Shown piece after piece: positions 27,410 through 36,283 of a stretch of 64,000 nucleotides of DNA. A program made the translations under genes and the position numbers. Source of the DNA: Bacillus sp. AFS029637 (GTDB lineage: Bacteria; Bacillota; Bacilli; Bacillales; Bacillaceae_G). The stretch is taken from positions 62,001 through 126,000 of the forward strand of contig NZ_NUPZ01000017.1 in NCBI RefSeq assembly GCF_002584985.1, read 5' to 3'. Numbering within the stretch: the first letter of the stretch is position 1; each line of letters starts with the position of its first letter. The notes beneath the pieces are model-generated. The model searched no databases. It was not told the origin of the DNA and saw nothing but the letters and a program-made list of their open reading frames with translations.

Positions 27410-27775
27410 TAGCGAAAGCCTCCCCAGTTTAATTTAACTTTATTAAACATACGTATTACACATATACATCTAATACAATTAAATGTATACATCGCAATTA
27501 TAACATGTAAACGATGAATATTTGTCATTAATTAACTTAATATAGATAAAATTCCAATAATCTATATAAAACTATAATTTTTAGATGATAAATATTTATT
27601 GCTATTTAATTGAAGAAAAATGCGAAAGCTTTGTATAAAATATGGAAATGTTAAAATTGCTTTGATAAAATAGCGATATGCAAAAATAATTATTTGTTAA
27701 TTCTTAATGTAATGAATATTCATGTTTAAATATACGAATTTAACTACATAGTTATTGTACTAAAGGGGGAGAAAG
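27410..27775. other. AT-rich intergenic region before the toxin locus
   Basis: This 366-base gap separates the divergent SLH gene and the type VII accessory operon. It is very AT-rich and must hold both promoters, but I cannot choose among many TATAAT-like matches. No gene is visible. Confidence 0.5.
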
Positions 27776-28198
27776 ATGTTAGATGAATTGTACAATGCTT
27801 TTTTAAATGCATCTGGTTTTACAGAAAGTGCGAGAAAACGAGATCAGTATGATAAACTGCATGATGAATTAAAAGATGCAGAAAGAGAGTTACAACAATT
27901 AATTCAAGACGCTGAATCGGCGAAGAGAGATTATGAGAGTAAAAGCAATGGTTTAGAAGCTAATAAAATTCCGGCAGTGGAATTTGAACAAAAACGTCAT
28001 GAAAAGGATGAAAAATTAAATACATTAGTATCCTATTTTAAAAGTGCATTAAGCGATGTTGGATCTGCAAAAGGTACAGCTTATGCAAAGTATTTGGAAT
28101 ATAAAGCGAAAGCAGAAGCGGAGAAAGCAGCCGCATATGATGCTGCGACCAAGGCTTTTGAAGAAAAGAAAAAGGAACTTGAAAATCTTATCCATTAA
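27776..28198 (+). CDS. YwqH-like (DUF5082) type VII accessory protein
   Basis: 140 residues, almost entirely coiled coil (about 20-75 and 100-138), with high lysine, glutamate and alanine content. It is first in an operon with a WXG100-like protein, a DUF5081-like protein and a toxin. That is the usual setting of DUF5082/YwqH proteins, which are thought to be partners or chaperones for LXG-type toxin export. The ribosome site is GGGGGAG. Confidence 0.75.
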   Translation: MLDELYNAFLNASGFTESARKRDQYDKLHDELKDAERELQQLIQDAESAKRDYESKSNGLEANKIPAVEFEQKRHEKDEKLNTLVSYFKSALSDVGSAKGTAYAKYLEYKAKAEAEKAAAYDAATKAFEEKKKELENLIH

Positions 28199-28225
28199 GC
28201 ATACAAAGAATGTGGGGGAACTAAC

Positions 28226-28531
28226 ATGAGTGGTAAAGAGGTTGAAATTATAGGAAGTAACACGACAAGTGCCATTTCTTACGCACAAAACATTGAAAAT
28301 GGTATGAAGGATTCTTTAAACCAAGCGAAAGACTTAAAAGCATATGTCACAGGTGCGAAATGGAATGGAAAAACGAGAGATGCCTTTTTAAGTTATCTTG
28401 ATTTAATCATTCAATATAACTCAGAAATGGTAGAGGCATTTGAAGGGCATACGAAAGCTTTGAAAGAGTTAGATAAAAGTATTCAAACGTACGGCGATAT
28501 ACCGAAAGTAAGGGCGATAAAACAATTGTGA
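28226..28531 (+). CDS. WXG100-like/YwqI (DUF5344) protein
   Basis: 101 residues that should fold as a helical hairpin, with the turn motif WNG in GAKWNGKTRDAFLSYLD (about residue 48). This matches WXG100-type and DUF5344 (YwqI) proteins that bind the toxin's N-terminus for type VII secretion. It lies 27 bases after the DUF5082 gene. Confidence 0.8.
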   Translation: MSGKEVEIIGSNTTSAISYAQNIENGMKDSLNQAKDLKAYVTGAKWNGKTRDAFLSYLDLIIQYNSEMVEAFEGHTKALKELDKSIQTYGDIPKVRAIKQL

Positions 28532-28553
28532 TGGAGAAACGAGGGATAAAAGA

Positions 28554-29273
28554 ATGGGGAAAGAAATGAGTTTTGCACCTGCTGAATTATATGTTCTCGC
28601 AGGTGCAGCTGGAGTTACGGATATATTTGGATTGCCAAATCGTGACGTAATTATTTTACTTGATGAAGAATGTGTCACGAAAGCAACAACGAGCTTAAAA
28701 GAAAAAGGCTTACTTACAAGTGAAAATGGAATTACCCGTGCAGCTTTTCAAATGATTGAACTATTAAAGGAATATGAGAATTGTCACGATTACACGAGAA
28801 TTAATAATTTGTTAATTGGTTTTTTGAAAGAGGATAAAGATCGAGTGGCTGTATTAACAGAAATAGAGCCAAATAAAAAATACGAAATCGACTACATACC
28901 AAAGCCAGACGTATATTTTTCATTATTAACACGCATTCCTTTCTTATTGAGAGAACCGAGGGAAATAGAAGATACATTTTTCTCAAAGAGAATGACAGAG
29001 GCAGAACAACAAACATTTGAGGAAAAAGATTTATCAAATAAAGACGTTATAGCGATAGAAACGTATACGAGGCCTCGAAGTAATAGAGGAGGAAAATGGG
29101 AATGTTTCTTATATTTCACTGAAGGAGAAGATTTCGTTCAAATAGATGTAGATCGTAATCGATATGACTGGGTGAGCCTCTATGCGGTTAATAAGAAATT
29201 GTATGACGTGTTAAAAATGCCATATAAAAAGTTAATTGACCCGAGACAATTCTCGTTAGGAGGTATTCAATAA
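28554..29273 (+). CDS. DUF5081-like (EspG-type) type VII chaperone
   Basis: 239 residues. The N-terminal FAPAELYVLAGAAGV segment and the overall pattern resemble DUF5081 proteins found beside LXG toxins in Firmicutes. By analogy with mycobacterial EspG they may hold the secreted complex in the cytosol. The stop codon overlaps the next ATG (TAATG), implying translational coupling. Confidence 0.65.
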   Translation: MGKEMSFAPAELYVLAGAAGVTDIFGLPNRDVIILLDEECVTKATTSLKEKGLLTSENGITRAAFQMIELLKEYENCHDYTRINNLLIGFLKEDKDRVAVLTEIEPNKKYEIDYIPKPDVYFSLLTRIPFLLREPREIEDTFFSKRMTEAEQQTFEEKDLSNKDVIAIETYTRPRSNRGGKWECFLYFTEGEDFVQIDVDRNRYDWVSLYAVNKKLYDVLKMPYKKLIDPRQFSLGGIQ

Positions 29274-29596
29274 TGCAAGTATCAATGGGAGATAGTGGTT
29301 CTGGTGGAGAAGAAGTATTAGTTAATTTTCAAGAACTACTTGATATAGTAATGAAATTAGAAAATATATATAAAATCCATTTAGACGTCATTGGAACGAA
29401 TATTGAGAGTTTATTAAGTAGTGATTTTTATCAAAAAGGTGAAGCGATGAGAGTAATTGAAAAATACCCTGATATATTACACAAAACACTTGAATTGTCT
29501 GAACACTATTATAGGTCGGCGACAGTTGTAAGGGACGCATGTGTAGAAATGTTTGAAAAGGACGAACAATTACGTGAAATATTAAGTAAGTTGTAG
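29273..29596 (+). CDS. Small helical type VII partner protein
   Basis: 107 residues forming a probable helical hairpin (FQELLDIVMKLENIYKIH... and KYPDILHKTLELSEHYYRSA). It has WXG100-like size but no tryptophan at the turn, where SSDFYQKG appears instead. It overlaps the preceding gene by one base and precedes the toxin by 32 bases. The location suggests a second partner for the toxin's N-terminal domain. Confidence 0.6.
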   Translation: MQVSMGDSGSGGEEVLVNFQELLDIVMKLENIYKIHLDVIGTNIESLLSSDFYQKGEAMRVIEKYPDILHKTLELSEHYYRSATVVRDACVEMFEKDEQLREILSKL

Positions 29597-29628
29597 AAAT
29601 CACCATACGGCTGGGGGATGAAAACGAA

Positions 29629-31359
29629 ATGGATGTGAAATATAGACCTGAACCATGGCAAAACATGGGGGATGGTATGAATCGAATTACAAAAGATGCA
29701 CTCATGAAATTACAGAAAGCAAATGAATTATTAAAAAGTGTAGAAGGAAGTATACGAGGTTTAGACTCGGATGGTAGTATACATTTTAATCATAAAGATC
29801 AATCGGAAAAAATAGGGGAATTACTTGAAAGCTATACGACATTACAAAAATATTGCGGAGAAGCAGGGGGATTGGTCTCTGAACATATAGATAAACCTTT
29901 TTTAGTAGAAATGGATAAATTTGCTCAAAAAATGAGAGATACATCTATTCTCAGTTTCAAAACAGATAACCGAATTGGCTCCACAACAACGACAGTATTA
30001 CCAGGTGCGCACGCGGGGTACGGAAGTGTACCACAAACAATAAAAACAAAAAAAGATAAAATAACAGTAGAAGATATTTTTAGAGATTCACCTGCATTTG
30101 ATAACGTACTGAGAGCGGAGTACAAAGAACTAAAAAAACAAAACCCAGATGCAAAACTAAATTATGAAGAATACAAGAAAGTAGTCCCATCCACACGAGG
30201 ATTCGAATACAAATCGATAGAAGATGAACAGAAAAAACTAGAAATGGTGCGAGACATAGGAATAGGCTTAGGAATCATCATCACAACAATCCTTTGTCCA
30301 CCACTTGGGACCGCTGCCGCAGTAGTATACGGCGCTGTACAAATAAAAAGCGGTATCGACGGAGAAGACTGGGGAACACACCGGAAATTGAGCCAAGAAG
30401 AACGCACAGCAAACATCATTTTTGGCGGATTAGACGCAATTCCAGTTGTTGGAGCAGTAGGAAAAGGAGTAAAAGCATTCAAAGGCACGAATGAATTAGC
30501 TGATTTAGCGAAATTATTAAAATTCAAAGAAGGAATGCCTGGTTTTAATCCAAATTTGGGTAAAAATGTGGTACAATCGCTTAAGGAAAATAATCTATTA
30601 AAAAATTTAAAAATACAAGGTTGGAAAACCGTAGATAAGATTAATGATGCAGACTACTTCATAAAAGGTCTAGTAGCAAAAGGTGCGGACTCCGTAACCC
30701 CATTCGCTAAAGGTGTAGAAATAATGCCAGATGGAAGTGTCGTTAGATCTGGAACGAACTATAGCGGGAAATTCCAAGAAGCCCATGATGTCTCAAAGGT
30801 GAGTATTCAGAGTAGGATCTCGAATTTGGAGAGTGGTGGGGTTAAGGGTACGGGTAATACTAGTAAGGCTGTTGATGATGTAGTTAAAGATGGTAGTCAC
30901 TTTTCAGATGAATTTAAATTGAAACCTAATGTAAAATATGAAACGAATGGATATCTATATCAAACAGATGAACTAGGAAGAATTGAGAGAGCTTCTGGAG
31001 AATTAACGTTAGAGATGGGAGAACGTAATAGTAAGCATCAGCTAGCTGCTGGAGGAGAAGACCGAGTTAAAGCTCCTAGTACTCAAGGCGATCATGGTGG
31101 ACATTTAATCGGTACGCAATTTAATGGATCTCCGCTAATTGATAATATAGTTGCAATGAATGGTAATGTGAATGTAAGTGCTTATAAAAAACTAGAATAT
31201 GCTTGGGCAAAAGCTTTAAACGATAAGCAAAAGGTTATAGTGGATATTAGACCAATATATGAAGGAGAATCGTTGCGACCAAGTAGATTTAAAATAAAAT
31301 ATAAAATTGATGGTAAGAAGCATGAAGAAATTCTTGAAAATGTATATGGAGGTAAGTAA
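29629..31359 (+). CDS. Full-length type VII polymorphic toxin with DNA/RNA nuclease tip
   Basis: 576 residues. The first ~130 residues form a WXG100/LXG-like helical region (WQNMG near the start). Residues about 200-290 contain a hydrophobic glycine-rich stretch and FGGLDAIPVVGAVGKGVKAF, typical of a pre-toxin TG domain. A linker (about 348-410: DGSVVRSGTNYSGKF...GGVKGTGN) is copied in the orphan modules downstream. The tip (about 425-576) is a DNA/RNA non-specific endonuclease of the NucA/EndA type: GDHGGHLIGTQFNG, then IVAMNGNVN and YKKLEYAWAKAL. It should degrade nucleic acid in neighbouring cells and is neutralised by the YezG protein encoded next. Confidence 0.88.
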   Translation: MDVKYRPEPWQNMGDGMNRITKDALMKLQKANELLKSVEGSIRGLDSDGSIHFNHKDQSEKIGELLESYTTLQKYCGEAGGLVSEHIDKPFLVEMDKFAQKMRDTSILSFKTDNRIGSTTTTVLPGAHAGYGSVPQTIKTKKDKITVEDIFRDSPAFDNVLRAEYKELKKQNPDAKLNYEEYKKVVPSTRGFEYKSIEDEQKKLEMVRDIGIGLGIIITTILCPPLGTAAAVVYGAVQIKSGIDGEDWGTHRKLSQEERTANIIFGGLDAIPVVGAVGKGVKAFKGTNELADLAKLLKFKEGMPGFNPNLGKNVVQSLKENNLLKNLKIQGWKTVDKINDADYFIKGLVAKGADSVTPFAKGVEIMPDGSVVRSGTNYSGKFQEAHDVSKVSIQSRISNLESGGVKGTGNTSKAVDDVVKDGSHFSDEFKLKPNVKYETNGYLYQTDELGRIERASGELTLEMGERNSKHQLAAGGEDRVKAPSTQGDHGGHLIGTQFNGSPLIDNIVAMNGNVNVSAYKKLEYAWAKALNDKQKVIVDIRPIYEGESLRPSRFKIKYKIDGKKHEEILENVYGGK

Positions 31360-31836
31360 ATGAATACAAAAGGGATGGATCAATTATATCAAAAGATAGG
31401 AAGGCAATTAAATTTAATAATTCCTGAATCTTGGGATAAAATTTTATTATATTCAGAAATAACAGAGTGGAGCAATAGAACTTATTTTTATTATTATCCT
31501 CATGGGAAAGAAACACCTATTTACAGTTTAGATATTGAAGATATGGACTATATTAATGAAGAAGAGATTAATAGTCAATTACATCAATTATACGAATATT
31601 TAAGAGAGTTATGGGAAGAATTTAGAAATAACAAACAAGAACAGTGGACGAATCTAACTTTTGAATTGACATCAACTGGGAGATTTAATATAGATTATAA
31701 TTATAGAAACTTAGAAAATGATGACAGCTACGAGCAACAAGTGATATGGGAATATGAAAAATTAGGTATAATTCCTAATGAGAATAGAAAACGTGATTTC
31801 CGGATAATTGAGGAATATAAAAAGAATAAGGCATAA
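31360..31836 (+). CDS. YezG-family immunity protein (DUF600)
   Basis: 158 residues. It begins at the base after the toxin stop codon, with its GGAGG site inside the toxin gene, so expression is tightly coupled. The pattern (LYQKIGRQLNLIIPESWDKI, FYYYP, LRELWEEFRNNKQEQWTNLTFEL, TGRFNIDYNY, IWEYEKLGIIP) is that of DUF600/YezG proteins, which neutralise LXG nucleases. A full paralogue lies at 49266-49751 and a broken one at 32186-32335. Confidence 0.88.
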   Translation: MNTKGMDQLYQKIGRQLNLIIPESWDKILLYSEITEWSNRTYFYYYPHGKETPIYSLDIEDMDYINEEEINSQLHQLYEYLRELWEEFRNNKQEQWTNLTFELTSTGRFNIDYNYRNLENDDSYEQQVIWEYEKLGIIPNENRKRDFRIIEEYKKNKA

Positions 31837-32003
31837 AGAAAAGCAATTAATAACGTGACACTTGCAAAATAATTGTTATGTTAAATGTTCGCCAAATGAC
31901 TTATATCTTGGAAGTATTTTACAAGAAAGAAAGCGTTCAACCTTAATTTATTTACTATAAAATGTTTAATAAAAAATTTAAAATAGAAATTTAAATATAT
32001 AAA

Positions 32004-32037
32004 ATGACTTTGATTCTGTATCAAAGTCATTTTTATT
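32004..32037 (+). terminator. Terminator of the toxin operon
   Basis: ATGACTTTGA pairs with TCAAAGTCAT, then TTTTATTTT. It lies 168 bases after the YezG stop codon. Confidence 0.75.
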
Positions 32038-32185
32038 TTAATGTCAATAGACTTTCTTCTAAATCTTCTATATAAAAGATTGGGATTATGTAGTAAAAGG
32101 CGTATTTACCAAGGGGGCTATGAAATAGAAAAAGGATTGCTAAAAAAACTATTGAAAATAAAGTAGGATGTTGACTGCATTGAGT

Positions 32186-32335
32186 ATGGAAAAGGGAATG
32201 AATAGATTATATAGAGAGATAGCTAAAACAGTTAATGAAATGATTCCAGAAGATTGGAATAAATTTTATTTTTATGCTCAAATATCAGAAAATGGGGGAG
32301 GAACTTACTTTTTTATAATACAATGGATAATATAG
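32186..32335 (+). pseudogene. N-terminal fragment of a YezG immunity gene
   Basis: The frame reads MEKGMNRLYREIAKTVNEM...IPEDWNKFYFYAQIS...GTYFF, clearly matching the first 40 residues of YezG proteins, then runs into unrelated sequence and stops. The abrupt switch into an HNH toxin tail at about 32320 shows a recombination joint. Just upstream (about 32078-32163) is a short remnant (DWDYVVKGVFTKG...) that may be the end of the toxin it once served. Confidence 0.7.
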
Positions 32336-32550
32336 CTAAAATGGACGGATTTGAGATGTTAACAAGAGAACAACAAATAGAAGTTTTAAATAATCCTAAG
32401 AATTTTATTGGATTGAGTGAAGCGGCTAATAAATCAAAGGGGCCGAAATCTTATTCTGATTGGACTGTTTATAAGAAAGAAAATTTAATGATAGATTCAA
32501 CTTTTAGAAAAAAAATGATTGAAAAAGAACGACAAATAGAAATAGAATAG
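32323..32550 (+). pseudogene. Tail of an HNH toxin tip
   Basis: The product (MDGFEMLTREQQIEVLNNPKN...LSEAANKSKG) matches the second half of the HNH toxin module at 42790-43257 almost residue for residue. The first half with the histidine-bearing ADHIV motif is missing, so it cannot be active. It is fused at its start to a YezG fragment. Confidence 0.75.
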
Positions 32551-32800
32551 AAAACAAGGTACAAGCTTAGGCGAGATGACATTTTACTGGATGATGAATA
32601 TTAAGGCATGGAATGGACATAAAACTAACGAACTCGTACAAACTCGTAAGTTTTAACGTAGTAGTTGTCGCGACATATAAAAGGTGTCATACCGTTACTA
32701 CAAAACTTACAAATTTACGCTACTTAAAAACAGATGAACTTAAAGCACTTGATTGTCAATTATGGCAACAAGTGCTTTTTTGCATTTTAGCATAGAAATA
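32545..32800 (+). repeat. Cassette-boundary repeat, copy A
   Basis: A roughly 255-bp sequence beginning AATAGAAAAC.AGGTACAAGC, with GGCGAGATGACATTTTA, GAACTCGTACAA.CTCGT and AAACAGATGAACTTAAAGC. It ends in a terminator-like hairpin (AGCACTTG...CAAGTGCTTTTTT). Copies B (40020-40321), C (44096-44293) and D (49793-49953) share the same blocks. The next toxin module starts directly after this copy. Confidence 0.85.
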
Positions 32801-32802
32801 AT

Positions 32803-33525
32803 GTGGTACAATCGCTTAAGGAAAATAAGACTTTAAAGAATGCACTAGATGCGATGAAAAATACTCCTATTCCAGTAGCAGTTAGGACGGTGGATACTGG
32901 AATAGGAATGAAGCTTCCTTATATAGAATCTTCAACTGTTGGAGAAGTAGCTGGAAATTTTTCAAAGGCAAGTACGGCAGTTAAGGATGACGCTTATCAA
33001 CTTGCGCATGGGCATAGTAAATTAGAAGGAAGTAATAAAACTAGCGGAGTGGGTAATAATAGCTCGCGTACTGACGAAATTGGAATCGAATTTAAACGTA
33101 ATCCAAAACATAATGAAGATGAGTTTATACGACAATTAAAAAATCAAGAAGATGGACTGGGAAAATTGACAGTTGATGAGTTTATTCAGAATCGGAACCA
33201 ATTTTTAAAATATGGAAGATCAAAACAAGCAAATTCAGCTCAAAGATTAGCACGAAAACAAGCTGTGCAAGATAAAATAGATGAATTTATGGAAGAAGGT
33301 TTTTCATTTAGGGAAGCAGAAGAGCAAGCTTTAAAGTGGATAAAGGATAAAGCTGCATTACATGACCCAGATCAAATTGCGGGTGGAAATCCATTAAAAA
33401 TAACTGGCATGGGTGATTCTAGAATTAATTCATCAATAGGTTCGCAGTGGAAAAGCAGGATTGGTAATGTGGATAAGGAAATTAGACGAGTTGCTGACAC
33501 CTTATCGGAGGAAGAAAAAAATTGA
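32803..33525 (+). CDS. Orphan toxin C-terminal module, Ntox15 (Tde1-like) DNase
   Basis: No proper start exists: the frame opens at a GTG without ribosome site, inside a copy of the parent toxin's VVQSLKEN segment (parent at 30567-30600). After a variable linker, residues about 95-235 form an Ntox15 domain with RQLKNQEDGLGKLTVDEF, ALHDPDQIAGGNP (the HxxD motif) and RINSSIGSQWKSRI. The same domain in Agrobacterium Tde1 is a DNase. The module has lost its secretion head and is probably silent unless joined to the full-length toxin. Confidence 0.85.
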   Translation: MVQSLKENKTLKNALDAMKNTPIPVAVRTVDTGIGMKLPYIESSTVGEVAGNFSKASTAVKDDAYQLAHGHSKLEGSNKTSGVGNNSSRTDEIGIEFKRNPKHNEDEFIRQLKNQEDGLGKLTVDEFIQNRNQFLKYGRSKQANSAQRLARKQAVQDKIDEFMEEGFSFREAEEQALKWIKDKAALHDPDQIAGGNPLKITGMGDSRINSSIGSQWKSRIGNVDKEIRRVADTLSEEEKN

Positions 33526-33566
33526 CATATCTTAATGTTAGATTGAAATCGGAGTAGGGGGATACT

Positions 33567-34106
33567 ATGGAAAATATAAATGATTTTATATCTTTCGAAA
33601 AACCATCAACAGAGGTTATTGAAAAGTATACAGGGAAAGTTCCAGATCAAATAATAGATTTATGGAAATGCTATGGGTTTGGGAGTATGTTAAATGGATA
33701 CTTAAGAGCAATAAACCCAGAAAAATATTTAGATATATTAAAGGAAAGTTATATCCGTTATGAAGAAGCTATCCCAATTTTTACAACAGGTATGGGAGAT
33801 ATTCTTGTGTGGGAAAATAACTATTTATTATTACTTAAGTATCGAAAAGGTACGGTAGATGTAGTAGCTGGAAAATTCAAGTTTTTCTTTAAAAATACGA
33901 AAGATGATTATTTTTTAGAGAAAGTATTGGATTGGAAGCATTATCAGGAGGCATTAAATAAATACGGAAAGCTTGAAATAGATGAATGTTTTGGTTACAC
34001 ACCTTTACTTGCACTAGGTGGACCAGAAAAAGTAGAAAACTTACAAAAAGTCAAACTTATCGAGCATGTTTATTTAATTACTCAATTTATGGGGCCGATA
34101 GAATAA
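33567..34106 (+). CDS. GAD-like/DUF1851 immunity protein (Tdi1-like)
   Basis: 179 residues with the GAD-like start (KYTGKVPDQIIDLWKCYGFGSMLNGYLR) and DUF1851 tail (ECFGYTPLLALGG...LIEHVYLITQFMGPI). DUF1851 proteins are the known partners of Ntox15 DNases (Tdi1 with Tde1), which supports the pairing with the upstream module 41 bases away. A close paralogue is at 48641-49180. Confidence 0.85.
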   Translation: MENINDFISFEKPSTEVIEKYTGKVPDQIIDLWKCYGFGSMLNGYLRAINPEKYLDILKESYIRYEEAIPIFTTGMGDILVWENNYLLLLKYRKGTVDVVAGKFKFFFKNTKDDYFLEKVLDWKHYQEALNKYGKLEIDECFGYTPLLALGGPEKVENLQKVKLIEHVYLITQFMGPIE

Positions 34107-34260
34107 TGAAAGAAGAAACTGGAAGGTGGATTAATCCTCTTTCAGTTTTTTTATTTAAAAGGCTATTAATGTAAATGAAGCTTTAAAAGATACGATTGAG
34201 TTAATGTTATAATATAGAAATGTGGTAACGAGAAACTTGGGTTAAATTTATAAAAAGTAA

Positions 34261-34316
34261 TTTTTTATGAATTAAGGCTAACATAAATTCCTAGTATTAT
34301 ATAATTGAAATTAAAC
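34261..34316 (+). repeat. Conserved AT-rich segment before a toxin module, copy 1
   Basis: TTTTATGAATTAAGGCTAAC...TAGTATTATATAATTGAAAT. Versions occur at 37921-37965 and 44321-44381; copies 1 and 3 directly precede toxin-linker sequence. Each contains TATAAT (here 34300-34305) that could act as a -10 box, though no good -35 is visible. Confidence 0.6.
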
Positions 34317-34501
34317 TAGCAAAAGGTGTGGACTCCGTAACCCCATTCGTTAAAGGGGTAGAAATACTGCCAGATGGAAGTGTCGTTAGATCTGGAACGA
34401 ACTATAGCGGGAAATTCCAAGAAGCCCATGATGCCTCAAAGGCGAGTATTCAGAGTAGGATCTCGAATTTGGAGAGTGGTGGGGTTAAGGGTACGGGTAA
34501 T
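34317..34501 (+). repeat. Copy of the parent toxin linker (185 bp)
   Basis: This block matches 30674-30858 in the full-length toxin over 185 bases with about six mismatches by eye and no gaps. It encodes the DGSVVRSGTNYSGKFQEAH linker up to GTGN. Identity stops abruptly after GGTACGGGTAAT. It is a ready substrate for homologous recombination. Confidence 0.92.
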
Positions 34502-35074
34502 AGAGAGGCTGAAGTTCCACCAGCCTTCAAGCAAGAGGAATTTGCCAGTACATATGAATCAAGATTCAAGCAAACACCCGCAGAAACGAATTCAAATGTC
34601 GTTTTTGAAGGGGTTAGAGGTGAGTCTTTATGTACCCTAAAACCACCACCAGATCCTACGTTACAGAAAATCTTAAATGAAGCTGGTATTAATGGAATTG
34701 AGTATAAAAATGGAGTTCCTGATTTTTCACCAGTAGCAAAAGCGCAATTTGAAATTGAATACATGTTAGGCGGGACCGGCAAGCACGGAACAAAAGCTAG
34801 AACTATTAATTTTAAACAAGCAGATCAAAAGTTGACTGAACAGCTTAACAATTCACCAGAGTTGGCAAGCAAATTTGGAATGACTCCTGGGAAAATTAAA
34901 GCGGGAGACATTGCAGATTATCGAGAAGAATACAAGTTAACGTGGCACGAATTAAATGATGTGAAGACTATCCAACTTGTACCATCAGAAATAAATGGCA
35001 AATTTGGGCATCTTGGCGGCGTAGGAGAGATAAATGCAGGAGCGTTTAAGCCAGGGGAATTTGCCAATAAATAG
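34328..35074 (+). CDS. Orphan toxin C-terminal module, HNH-like nuclease
   Basis: The frame opens inside the linker copy at a GTG without ribosome site, so it is a headless module. After GTGN it encodes about 190 residues. The last ~110 resemble HNH/Endo VII toxins: FEIEYMLGGTGKHGTKA, DIADYREEYKLTWHELND, then VPSEINGKFGHLGG. The histidines in TWHE and FGHLGG are likely active-site residues. It sits 18 bases before its presumed immunity gene. Confidence 0.75.
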   Translation: MDSVTPFVKGVEILPDGSVVRSGTNYSGKFQEAHDASKASIQSRISNLESGGVKGTGNREAEVPPAFKQEEFASTYESRFKQTPAETNSNVVFEGVRGESLCTLKPPPDPTLQKILNEAGINGIEYKNGVPDFSPVAKAQFEIEYMLGGTGKHGTKARTINFKQADQKLTEQLNNSPELASKFGMTPGKIKAGDIADYREEYKLTWHELNDVKTIQLVPSEINGKFGHLGGVGEINAGAFKPGEFANK

Positions 35075-35092
35075 AAAGGGGAAAAATTAAAA

Positions 35093-35560
35093 ATGAAAAT
35101 AAATGATGAAGTTTTTGGTGAGCTTGAATATGATTATGTCTGGAGTAGAGATACTACCATTGAGTTTTGCGGCAAAGAAGCCGATATTGCTTTGATGATA
35201 GATGGTGAAGAAGATGGTGAATTTAGTGAAAAACAGTATGCTTCGTATAATTCTTTAATACAAAATTGGGGGCATCTTCAACAAAGTATTTTGCAACCAA
35301 TTTTAGATTATTACAAGCAAAAACGACATGAGCTTGGGTATGATGTTTCATATAATGAAAATTATCCTTTAATTGAAACGATTGATCAGCTTCTTGAAAG
35401 GATCAGGCTAGTGGGGATTTATGTCCCATCTGCTAGACGCTTTGAAGGCAGATATATTGGACTAACATTTGACTGTACATGGGACATGGAAAATGGGGTA
35501 GGTATTCGTCTAATAAATGAAGAAGTAGCTAGGGTAGGATACCAAGATGTTGCAATTTAA
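35093..35560 (+). CDS. Immunity protein, DUF6985/DUF2004-like
   Basis: 155 residues (INDEVFGELEYDYVWSRDTTIEFCGKE...). The pattern of a short beta-rich start and LTFDCTWDMENGVGIRL near the end resembles DUF6985/DUF2004 proteins that follow HNH toxins; the family name is tentative. It closely follows the HNH-like module. A same-length paralogue at 47141-47608 shares most residues. Confidence 0.7.
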   Translation: MKINDEVFGELEYDYVWSRDTTIEFCGKEADIALMIDGEEDGEFSEKQYASYNSLIQNWGHLQQSILQPILDYYKQKRHELGYDVSYNENYPLIETIDQLLERIRLVGIYVPSARRFEGRYIGLTFDCTWDMENGVGIRLINEEVARVGYQDVAI

Positions 35561-35654
35561 GCATTACTATTTGTTATAAATACACATAACAGAGTATGAA
35601 AAATTAGTTCGTTTTGGAAGTTAATGAAAAAATTAATCTTGAAGGTTATTCCTA

Positions 35655-36235
35655 TTGTACATACCATTGAGGTCTTTTCCTAAAGATATTGAATTTGTAA
35701 ATCCATCTGATAAGGGTACGGGTGATAGTAGTAAGGCAAACCCAAACAAAATTAAGTCAACTCCGGAAAGAGAAAAATACTATCGAATGAAAATAGATGA
35801 AGCCAAAGCGCGAGGAAGAGAAGAAGAAATAAAAGGGAGAAAAGCTTTGGGAGAACACCTAAATCGTACATTAGAGGACAATAACTCTGGCAAGGTTGTT
35901 ACGTATACATCCAGTGAAGGGCATTTTACGCTAAGGATGAAATCGATTTAGTTCATGATCACAAACACAAAATAAGTGACAAAGAACACGTTATTCATAA
36001 TGACAGTCAAATGCGAGCTGAAAGGGAAATGCTCGAAGATAAAAGTGGAAGTCATATTGTGACAATATCAAGTGATAAACCCGATTTGAATGGAATTCCT
36101 CCTCATCCAAGACCAAGTGGACCTTTGGGTAAGGATAGTGATGTTTACTACACTGATCCAAATAGCGGTAAAGTGACTCATAAATGGGAGAACAATACAC
36201 GTTTACCTGGTGGAGGTAGGTGGAAAAAGCTGTGA
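35655..36235 (+). pseudogene. Orphan toxin tip of unknown family, frameshifted
   Basis: After a GGTACGGGT joint (35715-35723) the frame reads SSKANPNKIKSTPEREKYYRM... to GHFTLRMKSI, then stops at 35951. A +1 shift near 35930 restores AKDEIDLVHDHKHKISDKEH and continues to ...RLPGGGRWKKL at 36235. The HDHKHK stretch and the conserved tail suggest a nuclease-like toxin, but I recognise no family. The frameshift makes it inactive. Confidence 0.7.
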
Positions 36236-36283
36236 ATAAAAATTATTATTTGACTATATTTTTTAATATTAAGGGGGATATAC

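Noticed and set aside
32613-32795. Small frame inside boundary repeat copy A
   Set aside because: The other copies of the repeat do not keep this frame open, so it is not coding.
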